DNA of 21,624 bases from Oceanospirillaceae bacterium UBA1126 (GTDB lineage Bacteria > Pseudomonadota > Gammaproteobacteria > Pseudomonadales > Balneatricaceae): contig DCAT01000182.1 in NCBI GenBank assembly GCA_002312935.1, positions 1-21,624 on the forward strand, written 5' to 3'. The notes beneath the pieces are model-generated. The model saw only the letters and a program-made list of their open reading frames with translations. It had not been told where the DNA came from and searched no databases. Position 1 is the first letter of the stretch. Each line of letters opens with the position of its first letter. Made by a program: the position numbers and the translations under genes. This document shows positions 8,219 to 14,851 of the stretch, one piece after another.

Positions 8219-8946
8219 GAAAGGCGCCCCTGCTTAAGGACTACAAACAAAGAAAAGTACGGGCCTGTTGTATTAGCTAACTGTGACACGTGAGTTAAAA
8301 TTTCTTCGTTGTCACGGCCTATGTACGCAAGGTAATTAGCATCTGCTGTGCGCCCTGTTTTATCAAGTATGGCAAGGATGCGGGGCCGGGCCCGGCCTGC
8401 TTTCATGATCACCACACTGTCGTGGCTAATTAGGGCTTGCTCTAGTTGCACATCAGTGTGCCGACCGCTCATTACCACAAAGGATTCTTGCAGCAGTGTA
8501 AGGGGCTGCTGCAACGCTGATGCTGCAGCGTTTACAGAGGAGATTCCAGGCACTACAAAACACTCATGTGAATCACTCAAACGCTCTAGTAGATAACTAA
8601 AAGACCCAAAAAATAGTGGGTCGCCTTCACATAAAAAGACCACAGATTTTCCTAATTTTACGTGTGCAGAAATTTGCGTTGCACCCAAATCGTAGGCAGC
8701 GTTAGCAGCAGTGCGCTCTGTGCTCATGGGCATAGGAATAGCCACTTCCTCTGCAGGGGTGCTGCGGCTTGTTATGCTTAGGTTAGCGATATCACGGGCT
8801 TGTGAAGTGCCTACTTGGTTAGATAAATAACAAATCACATCGGCGCTTTGGATAAGGTGGTGTGCCTTTAAAGTGATCAATAATGGATCACCAGGGCCTA
8901 CACCTACGCCGTAAAATACACCTGATTTAGCTTGGAAGTTATGCAT
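8215..8946 (-). CDS. cobI: Precorrin-2 C20-methyltransferase (CobI/CbiL)
   Basis: SAM-dependent methylase of 243 residues that methylates C20 of (cobalt-)precorrin-2 and commits the tetrapyrrole to B12. The N-terminal SAM motif is FYGVGVGPGDPLLITLKA (11-28) and the second block is FLCEGDPLFFGSFSYLL (104-120), both diagnostic for the CobI/CbiL subgroup. The pattern ERTAANAAYDLGA is also family-like. The ATG overlaps the cobL stop by one base (TAATG), and the stop overlaps the GTG of cbiG. CobI and CbiL cannot be separated from sequence by eye. Confidence 0.94.
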   Translation of the reverse strand: MHNFQAKSGVFYGVGVGPGDPLLITLKAHHLIQSADVICYLSNQVGTSQARDIANLSITSRSTPAEEVAIPMPMSTERTAANAAYDLGATQISAHVKLGKSVVFLCEGDPLFFGSFSYLLERLSDSHECFVVPGISSVNAAASALQQPLTLLQESFVVMSGRHTDVQLEQALISHDSVVIMKAGRARPRILAILDKTGRTADANYLAYIGRDNEEILTHVSQLANTTGPYFSLFVVLKQGRLS

Positions 8947-10229
8947 TAGTTTTCTGTCTCTAGGGCTTTATGCCAGCTCATTAAGGTGATTGGTAAGGCA
9001 GGCCGCAATATATCTTGCCCAGCAATAGTGTCTTGGCGGCTTATAGACACTTGTAAATAATCCTTAGGTTGTTGGCCAACTAGCTGGGTAAAGTCTCTCA
9101 ATGTTGCCTTGCTAGGCTCGGTAACGGCACTGGCTACAAGGCGTCCACCAGGCTTAATGCGTTGCCAAGCTAACTGCAATATGGCGCTAAGATCACCTCC
9201 ACTACCACCAATAAAAACCTTGTCTGGATTGGGTAGGTCTACTAGGCAACCAGGCGCTCTGCCTTGCTTAATATGTAAGTTAGCACTCACCCCAAAAGCA
9301 TCTATATTGGCATTTAGACAAGCCACACGTTGGCTGTGATGTTCAATGCCATATACGTGTCCTAAAGGGTTCCAAAGTGCCCATTCAATGGCTACGCCAC
9401 CACACCCTGCGCCTATGTCCCATGCTGTATCTTGGGGTGCGGGCTGCAACAAACTGAGAATATTAAGCCGTACTTCACGTTTTGTAAGCAGGCCTTTGCC
9501 AGATTCTCCATCAGTTACAAAGTGGGCATCTGCTATGCCTGGGAAGCTAGGCATTACATTACCACCACCCAAAGTGCGAACTACTGTCACGTGAAGTGGG
9601 TCGAAGCTCTGGCTAGATTGCGAAAGTGTTTTTGCATCAAATTGTTGAGACGTTTGATCCTCATAACCTAAACGCTCGCACACATGCATTAATGAGTGTG
9701 GCAAGTTTGCTGCCACTAAGGCTTTAGCTATGGCTTTAGGATGACTGTACTTATCAGTAAGAATCAATAAGTTGCGATTGGGTTGTAAATGCCGATTAAG
9801 GTGGCTTAGTGGCCGACCATGGAGGCTCACTAACTGCGCATCTTGTAATGAGAGGCCGGTTAATTCGCATGCGCCTTGTAAGCTTGAAACACCACTAATA
9901 CAGACAACGTCATAACCTAATTTTGGACTAAATGTGCGTTGCAAATATTTGCCAATACCAAATAACAGCGGATCTCCTGAGGCTAGAATGACCACATGAT
10001 CAAAGCCCTTGATGTCATTAACAATGTGCTCGAGCTTGGGTAAAGCCAAGAGTACTTGATGTGAAGTAGGCCCCTGCTCAGGCTTAGGTGGAGCAGGCAG
10101 TTGTCCAACACTTTCTAGCTGCCTAGGCGACCCCATAACGCAGTCGCAAGAGCGCAAGGCACTTAGGGCCTTTTCATTCAATAATGGGGGCTGGCAAATG
10201 CCTAAGCCAATAACCGTGATTTTGGGCAT
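8946..10229 (-). CDS. cobL: Precorrin-6B C5,15-methyltransferase (decarboxylating) CobL, a CbiE-CbiT fusion
   Basis: 427-residue two-domain protein. The N-terminal half (about 1-210) is a CbiE-type tetrapyrrole methylase, with VIGLGICQP at 6-14 and ASGDPLLFG at 83-91. The C-terminal half (about 235-427) is a CbiT-type class I methyltransferase, with KREVRLNILSLL followed by the glycine-rich SAM loop DIGAGCGGVAIEWA (271-284) and VFIGGSGGDL further on. Together they methylate C5 and C15 and remove the C12 acetate carboxyl group. The fused form is usual in organisms with CobN; the split CbiE/CbiT form is typical of enterobacteria. One-base overlaps at both ends (with cobH and cobI) indicate tight coupling. 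Confidence 0.95.
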   Translation of the reverse strand: MPKITVIGLGICQPPLLNEKALSALRSCDCVMGSPRQLESVGQLPAPPKPEQGPTSHQVLLALPKLEHIVNDIKGFDHVVILASGDPLLFGIGKYLQRTFSPKLGYDVVCISGVSSLQGACELTGLSLQDAQLVSLHGRPLSHLNRHLQPNRNLLILTDKYSHPKAIAKALVAANLPHSLMHVCERLGYEDQTSQQFDAKTLSQSSQSFDPLHVTVVRTLGGGNVMPSFPGIADAHFVTDGESGKGLLTKREVRLNILSLLQPAPQDTAWDIGAGCGGVAIEWALWNPLGHVYGIEHHSQRVACLNANIDAFGVSANLHIKQGRAPGCLVDLPNPDKVFIGGSGGDLSAILQLAWQRIKPGGRLVASAVTEPSKATLRDFTQLVGQQPKDYLQVSISRQDTIAGQDILRPALPITLMSWHKALETEN

Positions 10230-10870
10230 TAGTAACGCTCGCCAATGTTACAGCGCAGTAATGCGTTTACTACAGAAGACGCAGCAGCGCTGCCACCTTG
10301 GCGGCCAAGCAAGGTAATGCACTGAATGCCTAGCTTATTATGGATGTCCCAGAGGGCTTGCTTAGACTCAGCAGCGCCTACAAAACCTACAGGAATACCT
10401 ACGATTAACGCAGGTTTAGCTGCGCCTGATTTGATCATTTCTAATAAGCGAAATAATGCGGTGGGCGCATTACCAATCACCACTACACTGTCTTTAAGCT
10501 GATCACCCCAAAGATCTAACGCGGCCATAGAGCGAGTTTCACCTCGCGCTTTGGCCATTGCCGCCGTATCTTCATGGTTTAAATAGCACAGGGGTGGGCT
10601 TTGGATCATACGCTTGGTAATACCCTGCTTTACCATTTCTACATCACATAATATGGCGTTATGGTTGGCCAGTGCAGCACGGCCTGCTTTGCACGCATTG
10701 ACACTGATGCGCATCTGACGCGCCACGGTGGGGTCACCCACACTGTGGACAACACGCATCACCACTTGTTGGGCATCTGTGCTCAAACCTGATAGATCTG
10801 TTAGCTGCCGAATCTGGCGAAAGCTATCTTGCTCAATAGCGTGGGGATTAGGCTGGTATACAAAGGTCAT
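10229..10870 (-). CDS. cobH: Precorrin-8X methylmutase (CobH/CbiC)
   Basis: 213-residue enzyme that moves the methyl group from C11 to C12 to form hydrogenobyrinic acid (or cobyrinic acid). The catalytic histidine lies in VVHSVGDPTVARQMRIS (H42), and the conserved block AILCDVEMVKQGITKR, the loop VIGNAPTALFRLLEMI, and the C-terminal GIPVGFVGAAESKQAL and GRQGGSAAASSVVNALL complete the family pattern. The protein is of normal length. The start ATG follows a T-rich stretch with a weak AGG 10 nt upstream, and only one base separates it from the stop of the tiny ORF at 10872-10952, so it may rely partly on coupling. Confidence 0.95.
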   Translation of the reverse strand: MTFVYQPNPHAIEQDSFRQIRQLTDLSGLSTDAQQVVMRVVHSVGDPTVARQMRISVNACKAGRAALANHNAILCDVEMVKQGITKRMIQSPPLCYLNHEDTAAMAKARGETRSMAALDLWGDQLKDSVVVIGNAPTALFRLLEMIKSGAAKPALIVGIPVGFVGAAESKQALWDIHNKLGIQCITLLGRQGGSAAASSVVNALLRCNIGERY

Positions 10871-10871
10871 A

Positions 10872-10952
10872 TCAAAAAAACCTAGTCGTTATGGCCGTGG
10901 CCATTTTGATGGTGATGGACATTTTTTTTAGTGTCTGGTTTATTTGAGTCAT
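10872..10952 (-). CDS. Tiny ORF between cobK and cobH, with a -1 slippery site leading to a His-rich tail
   Basis: A 26-codon frame starts at an ATG that overlaps the cobK stop (TGATG) and ends one base before the cobH ATG (TGATATG), fitting neatly into the operon. Zero-frame product: MTQINQTLKK then MSITIKMATAITTRFF, which resembles nothing I know. At codons 8-10 (CTA AAA AAA) there is an in-phase A_AAA_AAA heptamer. A -1 shift there gives a 23-residue product ending NVHHHQNGHGHND, stopping at TAG (10882-10884). The histidines suggest metal binding. There is no clear ribosome site of its own. Alternatives are a meaningless spacer, or a decayed His-rich tail of CobK or of a lost small protein such as a CbtB-like peptide. 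Unrecognised; moderately speculative. Confidence 0.3.
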   Translation of the reverse strand: MTQINQTLKKMSITIKMATAITTRFF

Positions 10953-11707
10953 CATGCTATTACTGCCATTGGCGTTTCAGCCCACGCCTGTAAACGATCT
11001 ATTAATGCACCAAAGTCCTCTTCTGTAGGGCCTTTGATATCTGGGCGTTGTAACATAAATACGGGCACTTTGAGGGTGCGTGCAGCAGCAAGCTTGGCTT
11101 CTGTAGCGCTACCGCCACTGTTTTTGCTAGCAATCACTTGAATGTGATGCTGCTTTAATAATGCTAGCTCGCAGGCTTCATTAAATGGGCCTATGGCTTT
11201 GATCCAATTAACGTGGCTGGGCAATGGGTGTGTCGGCTGTACGGCAGTGCGCAACCAAATGTGCTGGTCTGATTTTAAAAAAGCCAGCTCCTTAGGGCTC
11301 ACTTGGCCTAGGGTAAGTAATGCACGCTCATAGCCAGAAAGTGCGCGTAGCAGTTTTTCTTTGGTGCTAAATAAGCGCCAATCATCACCTGCCTTTTGCT
11401 GCCACGTTGGCCTTAAAAAACGCCAGTAGTTTATACCTAATTCGCTAGAAGCCTGCTGAGCATGATCGCCCATGGTGGTGCTAAATGGGTGGGTTACATT
11501 AACAATGCCATCAACATGTTGTGCTGTGCAGTAGGCGCTCAGGCCGCCAAACTGGGTGAAGCCACCACTAACTACGGTAGCTGGCACGTTTGGTTGGCGT
11601 ACAAGACCAGCCACACTGTAGACTAACTCCAATGATGGCTGGGCTTGGTGCATGACTTTAGCCAAATGGCGAGCATCGGCCGTGCCACCTAAGATCAATA
11701 GTTTCAC
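10952..11707 (-). CDS. cobK: Precorrin-6A reductase (CobK/CbiJ)
   Basis: 251-residue NADPH-dependent reductase that reduces (cobalt-)precorrin-6A to 6B. It starts with the dinucleotide-binding pattern LLILGGTADARHLAKVM (3-19). Later conserved blocks are NVTHPFSTTMGDHAQQA and INYWRFLRPTWQ in the middle, and ASKNSGGSATEAKLAAA near the end, all typical of CobK/CbiJ. The start is GTG at 11707 and overlaps the cbiD stop (GTGA). A TGATG junction joins it to the tiny ORF that follows. Reading beyond its stop after a 1-nt shift gives a histidine-rich 24-codon stretch, discussed separately. Confidence 0.94.
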   Translation of the reverse strand: MKLLILGGTADARHLAKVMHQAQPSLELVYSVAGLVRQPNVPATVVSGGFTQFGGLSAYCTAQHVDGIVNVTHPFSTTMGDHAQQASSELGINYWRFLRPTWQQKAGDDWRLFSTKEKLLRALSGYERALLTLGQVSPKELAFLKSDQHIWLRTAVQPTHPLPSHVNWIKAIGPFNEACELALLKQHHIQVIASKNSGGSATEAKLAAARTLKVPVFMLQRPDIKGPTEEDFGALIDRLQAWAETPMAVIA

Positions 11708-12864
11708 AGCACTGCCTCTTTATTAGGGGTTTGTGCACCAAAGGCGCTGGCTAATAATTTGCCTTGCCTGTTCACTGCAAATACCTCTAGCTGCACAGAG
11801 CTTGGCACTGTTGTTTGCGCAAAATTTAGGGCGTTTTGACAAACAGCGTCGGCTAAATCTATGCCGTGTTGTTGGCATAATCCCAGCGCTTCTAAGCTGG
11901 TATTGCAGGCCTCTATGGATGTTGCTAACGCCTCATCTGCACCTAGCTTGCGGGCCACGTCTGACAGCTTGACTAAGTTGATAGATGAGCGGCTGCTATG
12001 CAAGTCTAAATGGCCATCTGCCAGCTTGCTAATTTTTCCAAAACCGCCACAAATAGTAACGCGTTTTACAGGGGCCTTTTTCAGGTGTTTCAAAACCGCA
12101 CCAGCAAAGTCTCCCATTTCAATAAGCTGCATGTCATTAAGCCCATAATGCTCACTAATAAAGGCTTCGCTAGCATTACCGGTAGAGGCTGCCACATGGG
12201 TGTAATCGTTTGAAGCGGCCACATCCAGCCCTTGATGAATGGATGCAATCCACGCGCTGCAAGAATAAGGGCGCACAATGCCTGTTGTGCCCAAAATGGA
12301 TAAACCACCCAGAATTCCCAAGCGGCCATTCATGGTTTTTTTGGCAATTTCTTCACCATTTACTACACCAACTGTCACTTCAAAACCATCGGTGTACTGA
12401 TAAAATACACCAAGACGTGTGAGATGCTCACTCATCATTTGTCTAGGTATTGGGTTGATGGCCGCTTGGCCAACGTCTATCACCAAGCCAGAGCGAGTGA
12501 CTGTGCCTACTCCTTTGCCCGCAATGAAGCTAATGCCTTTTTGCGCAACTAATTTTACCGATACCCAAATAGTGGCCCCATGAGTGGCATCTGGATCATC
12601 ACCTGCATCTTTAGTGGTTTGCGCATATGCGCTAGTGGCGGTGCGCATTTCCACTAACGTCAGTTCTAGATCTACGTGTTTGCTTGCTCTGTGGCTGGCT
12701 TCTTTAGCGTTGGGCCTTTTAATGGGTAGGGTAACGCTAACACTAGTTTTTTTAACCCTACCAAGCAATAAATGACCCACAGCTAAACAGCAAGCCGTAG
12801 CGCAAGTGCCGGTAGTCAAACCGGTACGCAGGGGCTGTTTTTGTTCGCTAGATTCGGGCCACAT
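11704..12864 (-). CDS. cbiD: Cobalt-precorrin-5B C1-methyltransferase CbiD
   Basis: 386-residue enzyme that methylates C1 in the cobalt-early branch, taking the place of the unrelated CobF of the classical aerobic route. The N-terminal hallmark RTGLTTGTCATACCLA (13-28) is clear. Further conserved blocks are GKGVGTVTRSGL, GAAINPIPR-like GQAAINPIPRQM, GRLGILGGLSILGTTGIVRPYS, and CGGFGKISKLADGHLDLHSS. Length and order fit full-length CbiD. It begins 8 nt after the cobB stop and overlaps cobK by 4 nt. CbiD is also found in CobN-type clusters of pseudomonads, so its presence alone does not prove an anaerobic route. Confidence 0.96.
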   Translation of the reverse strand: MWPESSEQKQPLRTGLTTGTCATACCLAVGHLLLGRVKKTSVSVTLPIKRPNAKEASHRASKHVDLELTLVEMRTATSAYAQTTKDAGDDPDATHGATIWVSVKLVAQKGISFIAGKGVGTVTRSGLVIDVGQAAINPIPRQMMSEHLTRLGVFYQYTDGFEVTVGVVNGEEIAKKTMNGRLGILGGLSILGTTGIVRPYSCSAWIASIHQGLDVAASNDYTHVAASTGNASEAFISEHYGLNDMQLIEMGDFAGAVLKHLKKAPVKRVTICGGFGKISKLADGHLDLHSSRSSINLVKLSDVARKLGADEALATSIEACNTSLEALGLCQQHGIDLADAVCQNALNFAQTTVPSSVQLEVFAVNRQGKLLASAFGAQTPNKEAVL

Positions 12865-12872
12865 AACTTAAA

Positions 12873-14261
12873 TTAACCTTGTGTCTGCTTTTGTGGAGTA
12901 GGTTGGTTTGATGCACCTGGTGCAATCGGCTTGCTAAATAACTGTGCCACAGCTTCTGGATTAGAAGGGAAGAATAAGTGCAAGTAACTGGCGGTTAAGC
13001 CTTGTTGGCGATAAATAGATTCACCAGGTGCTGGATGTCGCTGACGCTTACCATGCGCAATAGGTGCTGGTGTATTTTGGCTGCGCGAGCGGTGGTGGGC
13101 ATGGGCTCGCACTTCGCCTTCTGGCAGCATTGCTGCTTGCATACCCTGGCAGCCGCGCTTGCCACGCATAGTCCCTTGGCCTTCTAAAATGCCAGCCATG
13201 GTATGGGTGACCTCATCTAAGTCGGTTAAGTCTTCCAGACAATATAAAAAGCCACCACACTCGGCTAAAATAGGTTTACTTTGAGCATTAAAAGCTCGAA
13301 TGTCTTTTAACATACTGCTATTTTCAGACAGTTTCTTAGCATGTAGCTCTGGATAGCCTCCAGCAAACCATAGGGCATCCACGGCAGGTAAGTGGGTATC
13401 GTTCATGGGGGAGAAATAACTAAGCTGTGCTCCCATCGCCTCTAGCAAGCGGGTATTGGCGCTATAGATAAAGCTAAACGCCGCGTCACGAGCAATACCA
13501 ATTTTGGTACCGGCCAAAAGTCTTTCTGGTGGGGCTATATCTTGGCTAACAAAAGCCACTGACGGTGGTAAATTACAAATAGCTTGCTCACCTAGCCATG
13601 CTTTGCCTAAGTTAAAACGTTGTTCTAACTCCTCACGTACCTCGTGCGCCTGCACTAGGCCCAAGTGGCGCTCTGGCAGCGATACGTCTGGGTCTCGCGC
13701 TAGATTTGCTAGCAATGGCATGCGGCCATCCAAGGCATCACGGATTAGCTGGGCATGACGCTCGGTGCCACAGTTGTTGGCAACTAAGCCATAAAATTCG
13801 ACATCGTCCCTAAAATTCGCCAAACCTAGTGCAACTGCAGCAGCGGTTTGTGCCATGCCCTTAACATCCATCACTAGCGCAACAGGAATGCCAAAGGTGG
13901 AGGCTAGGTCTGCACTTGAAGGCTCGCCGTCAAACAGTCCCATCGCCCCTTCTACTAAAATAAGGTCAGCAGTTTGAGCGGCCAAATAAAATTGATGGCG
14001 ACAATAGGCCACCCCTGCCATCCATAGGTCTAGCTGCGTGACAGGCTGGCCAGAGGCTTGTTCTAAAATCTGTGGGTCTAGGTAATCAGGCCCCATTTTA
14101 AACACTCTCACATTGCGGCCTAGGTCTTTATGATAACGAGCTAGGGCGCTAGTAATCGTAGTTTTTCCTTGGCCAGACGCAGGCGCCGCTAAAAATAATG
14201 CGGGGCAATGCGCTACCGTGGCTTCAGAAGCTGAAGCAGGTTTAGGAGTGATTGATGTCAT
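12873..14261 (-). CDS. cobB: Hydrogenobyrinate/cobyrinate a,c-diamide synthase (CobB/CbiA)
   Basis: 462-residue glutamine-dependent amidotransferase that amidates side chains a and c. The N-terminal ATP-binding domain carries the P-loop AAPASGQGKTTITSALAR (25-42) and FKMGPDYLDPQ (54-64). EGAMGLFDG (104-112) is the second nucleotide-site block. The C-terminal class I glutamine amidotransferase domain has WFAGGYPELHAKKLSEN and the catalytic cysteine in ILAECGGFLYCLEDL (Cys335). The end of the family pattern, EVRAHAHHRS and LTASYLHLFFPSNP, is close to pseudomonad CobB. A Pro/Gln-rich tail of about 15 residues follows. It overlaps the cobO stop by one base. Substrate metal state depends on pathway order; with CobN present, the metal-free hydrogenobyrinate is expected. 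Confidence 0.95.
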   Translation of the reverse strand: MTSITPKPASASEATVAHCPALFLAAPASGQGKTTITSALARYHKDLGRNVRVFKMGPDYLDPQILEQASGQPVTQLDLWMAGVAYCRHQFYLAAQTADLILVEGAMGLFDGEPSSADLASTFGIPVALVMDVKGMAQTAAAVALGLANFRDDVEFYGLVANNCGTERHAQLIRDALDGRMPLLANLARDPDVSLPERHLGLVQAHEVREELEQRFNLGKAWLGEQAICNLPPSVAFVSQDIAPPERLLAGTKIGIARDAAFSFIYSANTRLLEAMGAQLSYFSPMNDTHLPAVDALWFAGGYPELHAKKLSENSSMLKDIRAFNAQSKPILAECGGFLYCLEDLTDLDEVTHTMAGILEGQGTMRGKRGCQGMQAAMLPEGEVRAHAHHRSRSQNTPAPIAHGKRQRHPAPGESIYRQQGLTASYLHLFFPSNPEAVAQLFSKPIAPGASNQPTPQKQTQG

Positions 14262-14851
14262 TAATATTCAATACCAGCTTGAGCTTTAACGCCTATGCGA
14301 AACGCATGGCCATCATCTTTTACGGTACTAATAGTGTCGGCATAGTCGACCAGTGCTTCAGGCATTACTCGGCCAGTAATCATCACAGTTTGGTGATGTG
14401 GGCGGTTAGCTAGAGCTTCTAACACAGGCTCTAAAGGCAAATAGTTATACTTAAACACATAGGCCATTTCATCGAGTACTAGCATGTCGATACTAGGGTC
14501 TTGTAATAGGCCTTGGGTGATCTCCCAAGCTTTTTGTGCGGCCGCAATATCGTTAGATTTATCTTGCGTTTCCCATGTGAAACCATGACCCATCACGTGC
14601 CAGTCCAGGCCCGGGTAGTCTTTAAAAAATTTGTATTCACCCGTTTCAACACGTCCTTTAACAAACTGAACTACAGCTGCTTTTTTGCCGTGGCCTAAGC
14701 ATCGCATCATGGTGCCAAAGGCAGAGCTACTTTTACCCTTACCATTGCCACGCAATAGAATGGTAACGCCGCGTTCCTCTGTGGCTTTAGCAATACGAGC
14801 ATCAATAACAGCTTTTTTAGCTGCCATGCGTTCTTCATGGGTTTTACTCAT
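14261..14851 (-). CDS. cobO: Cob(I)yrinic acid a,c-diamide adenosyltransferase (CobO/CobA/BtuR type)
   Basis: 196-residue corrinoid adenosyltransferase that transfers the 5'-deoxyadenosyl group of ATP to reduced cobalt. The P-loop GNGKGKSSSAFG (35-46) is the variant typical of the CobA/CobO/BtuR family. AVVQFVKGRVETGEYKFF, ITQGLLQDPSIDMLVLDEMAY and VMITGRVMPEALVDYAD follow in the usual order, and the charged N-terminal tail (EERMAAKKAVIDARIAKA) is also family-like. It overlaps both neighbours by one base. It can serve de novo synthesis as well as salvage. Confidence 0.96.
   Translation of the reverse strand: MSKTHEERMAAKKAVIDARIAKATEERGVTILLRGNGKGKSSSAFGTMMRCLGHGKKAAVVQFVKGRVETGEYKFFKDYPGLDWHVMGHGFTWETQDKSNDIAAAQKAWEITQGLLQDPSIDMLVLDEMAYVFKYNYLPLEPVLEALANRPHHQTVMITGRVMPEALVDYADTISTVKDDGHAFRIGVKAQAGIEY

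Noticed and set aside
10891..10904. ATGGCCACGGCCAT hairpin followed by a T-run on the minus strand as an intra-operon terminator
   Set aside because: About 10 nt separate the short stem from the T7 run and it lies in the middle of an operon. It is also too far downstream of the A-run to be a good frameshift stimulator.
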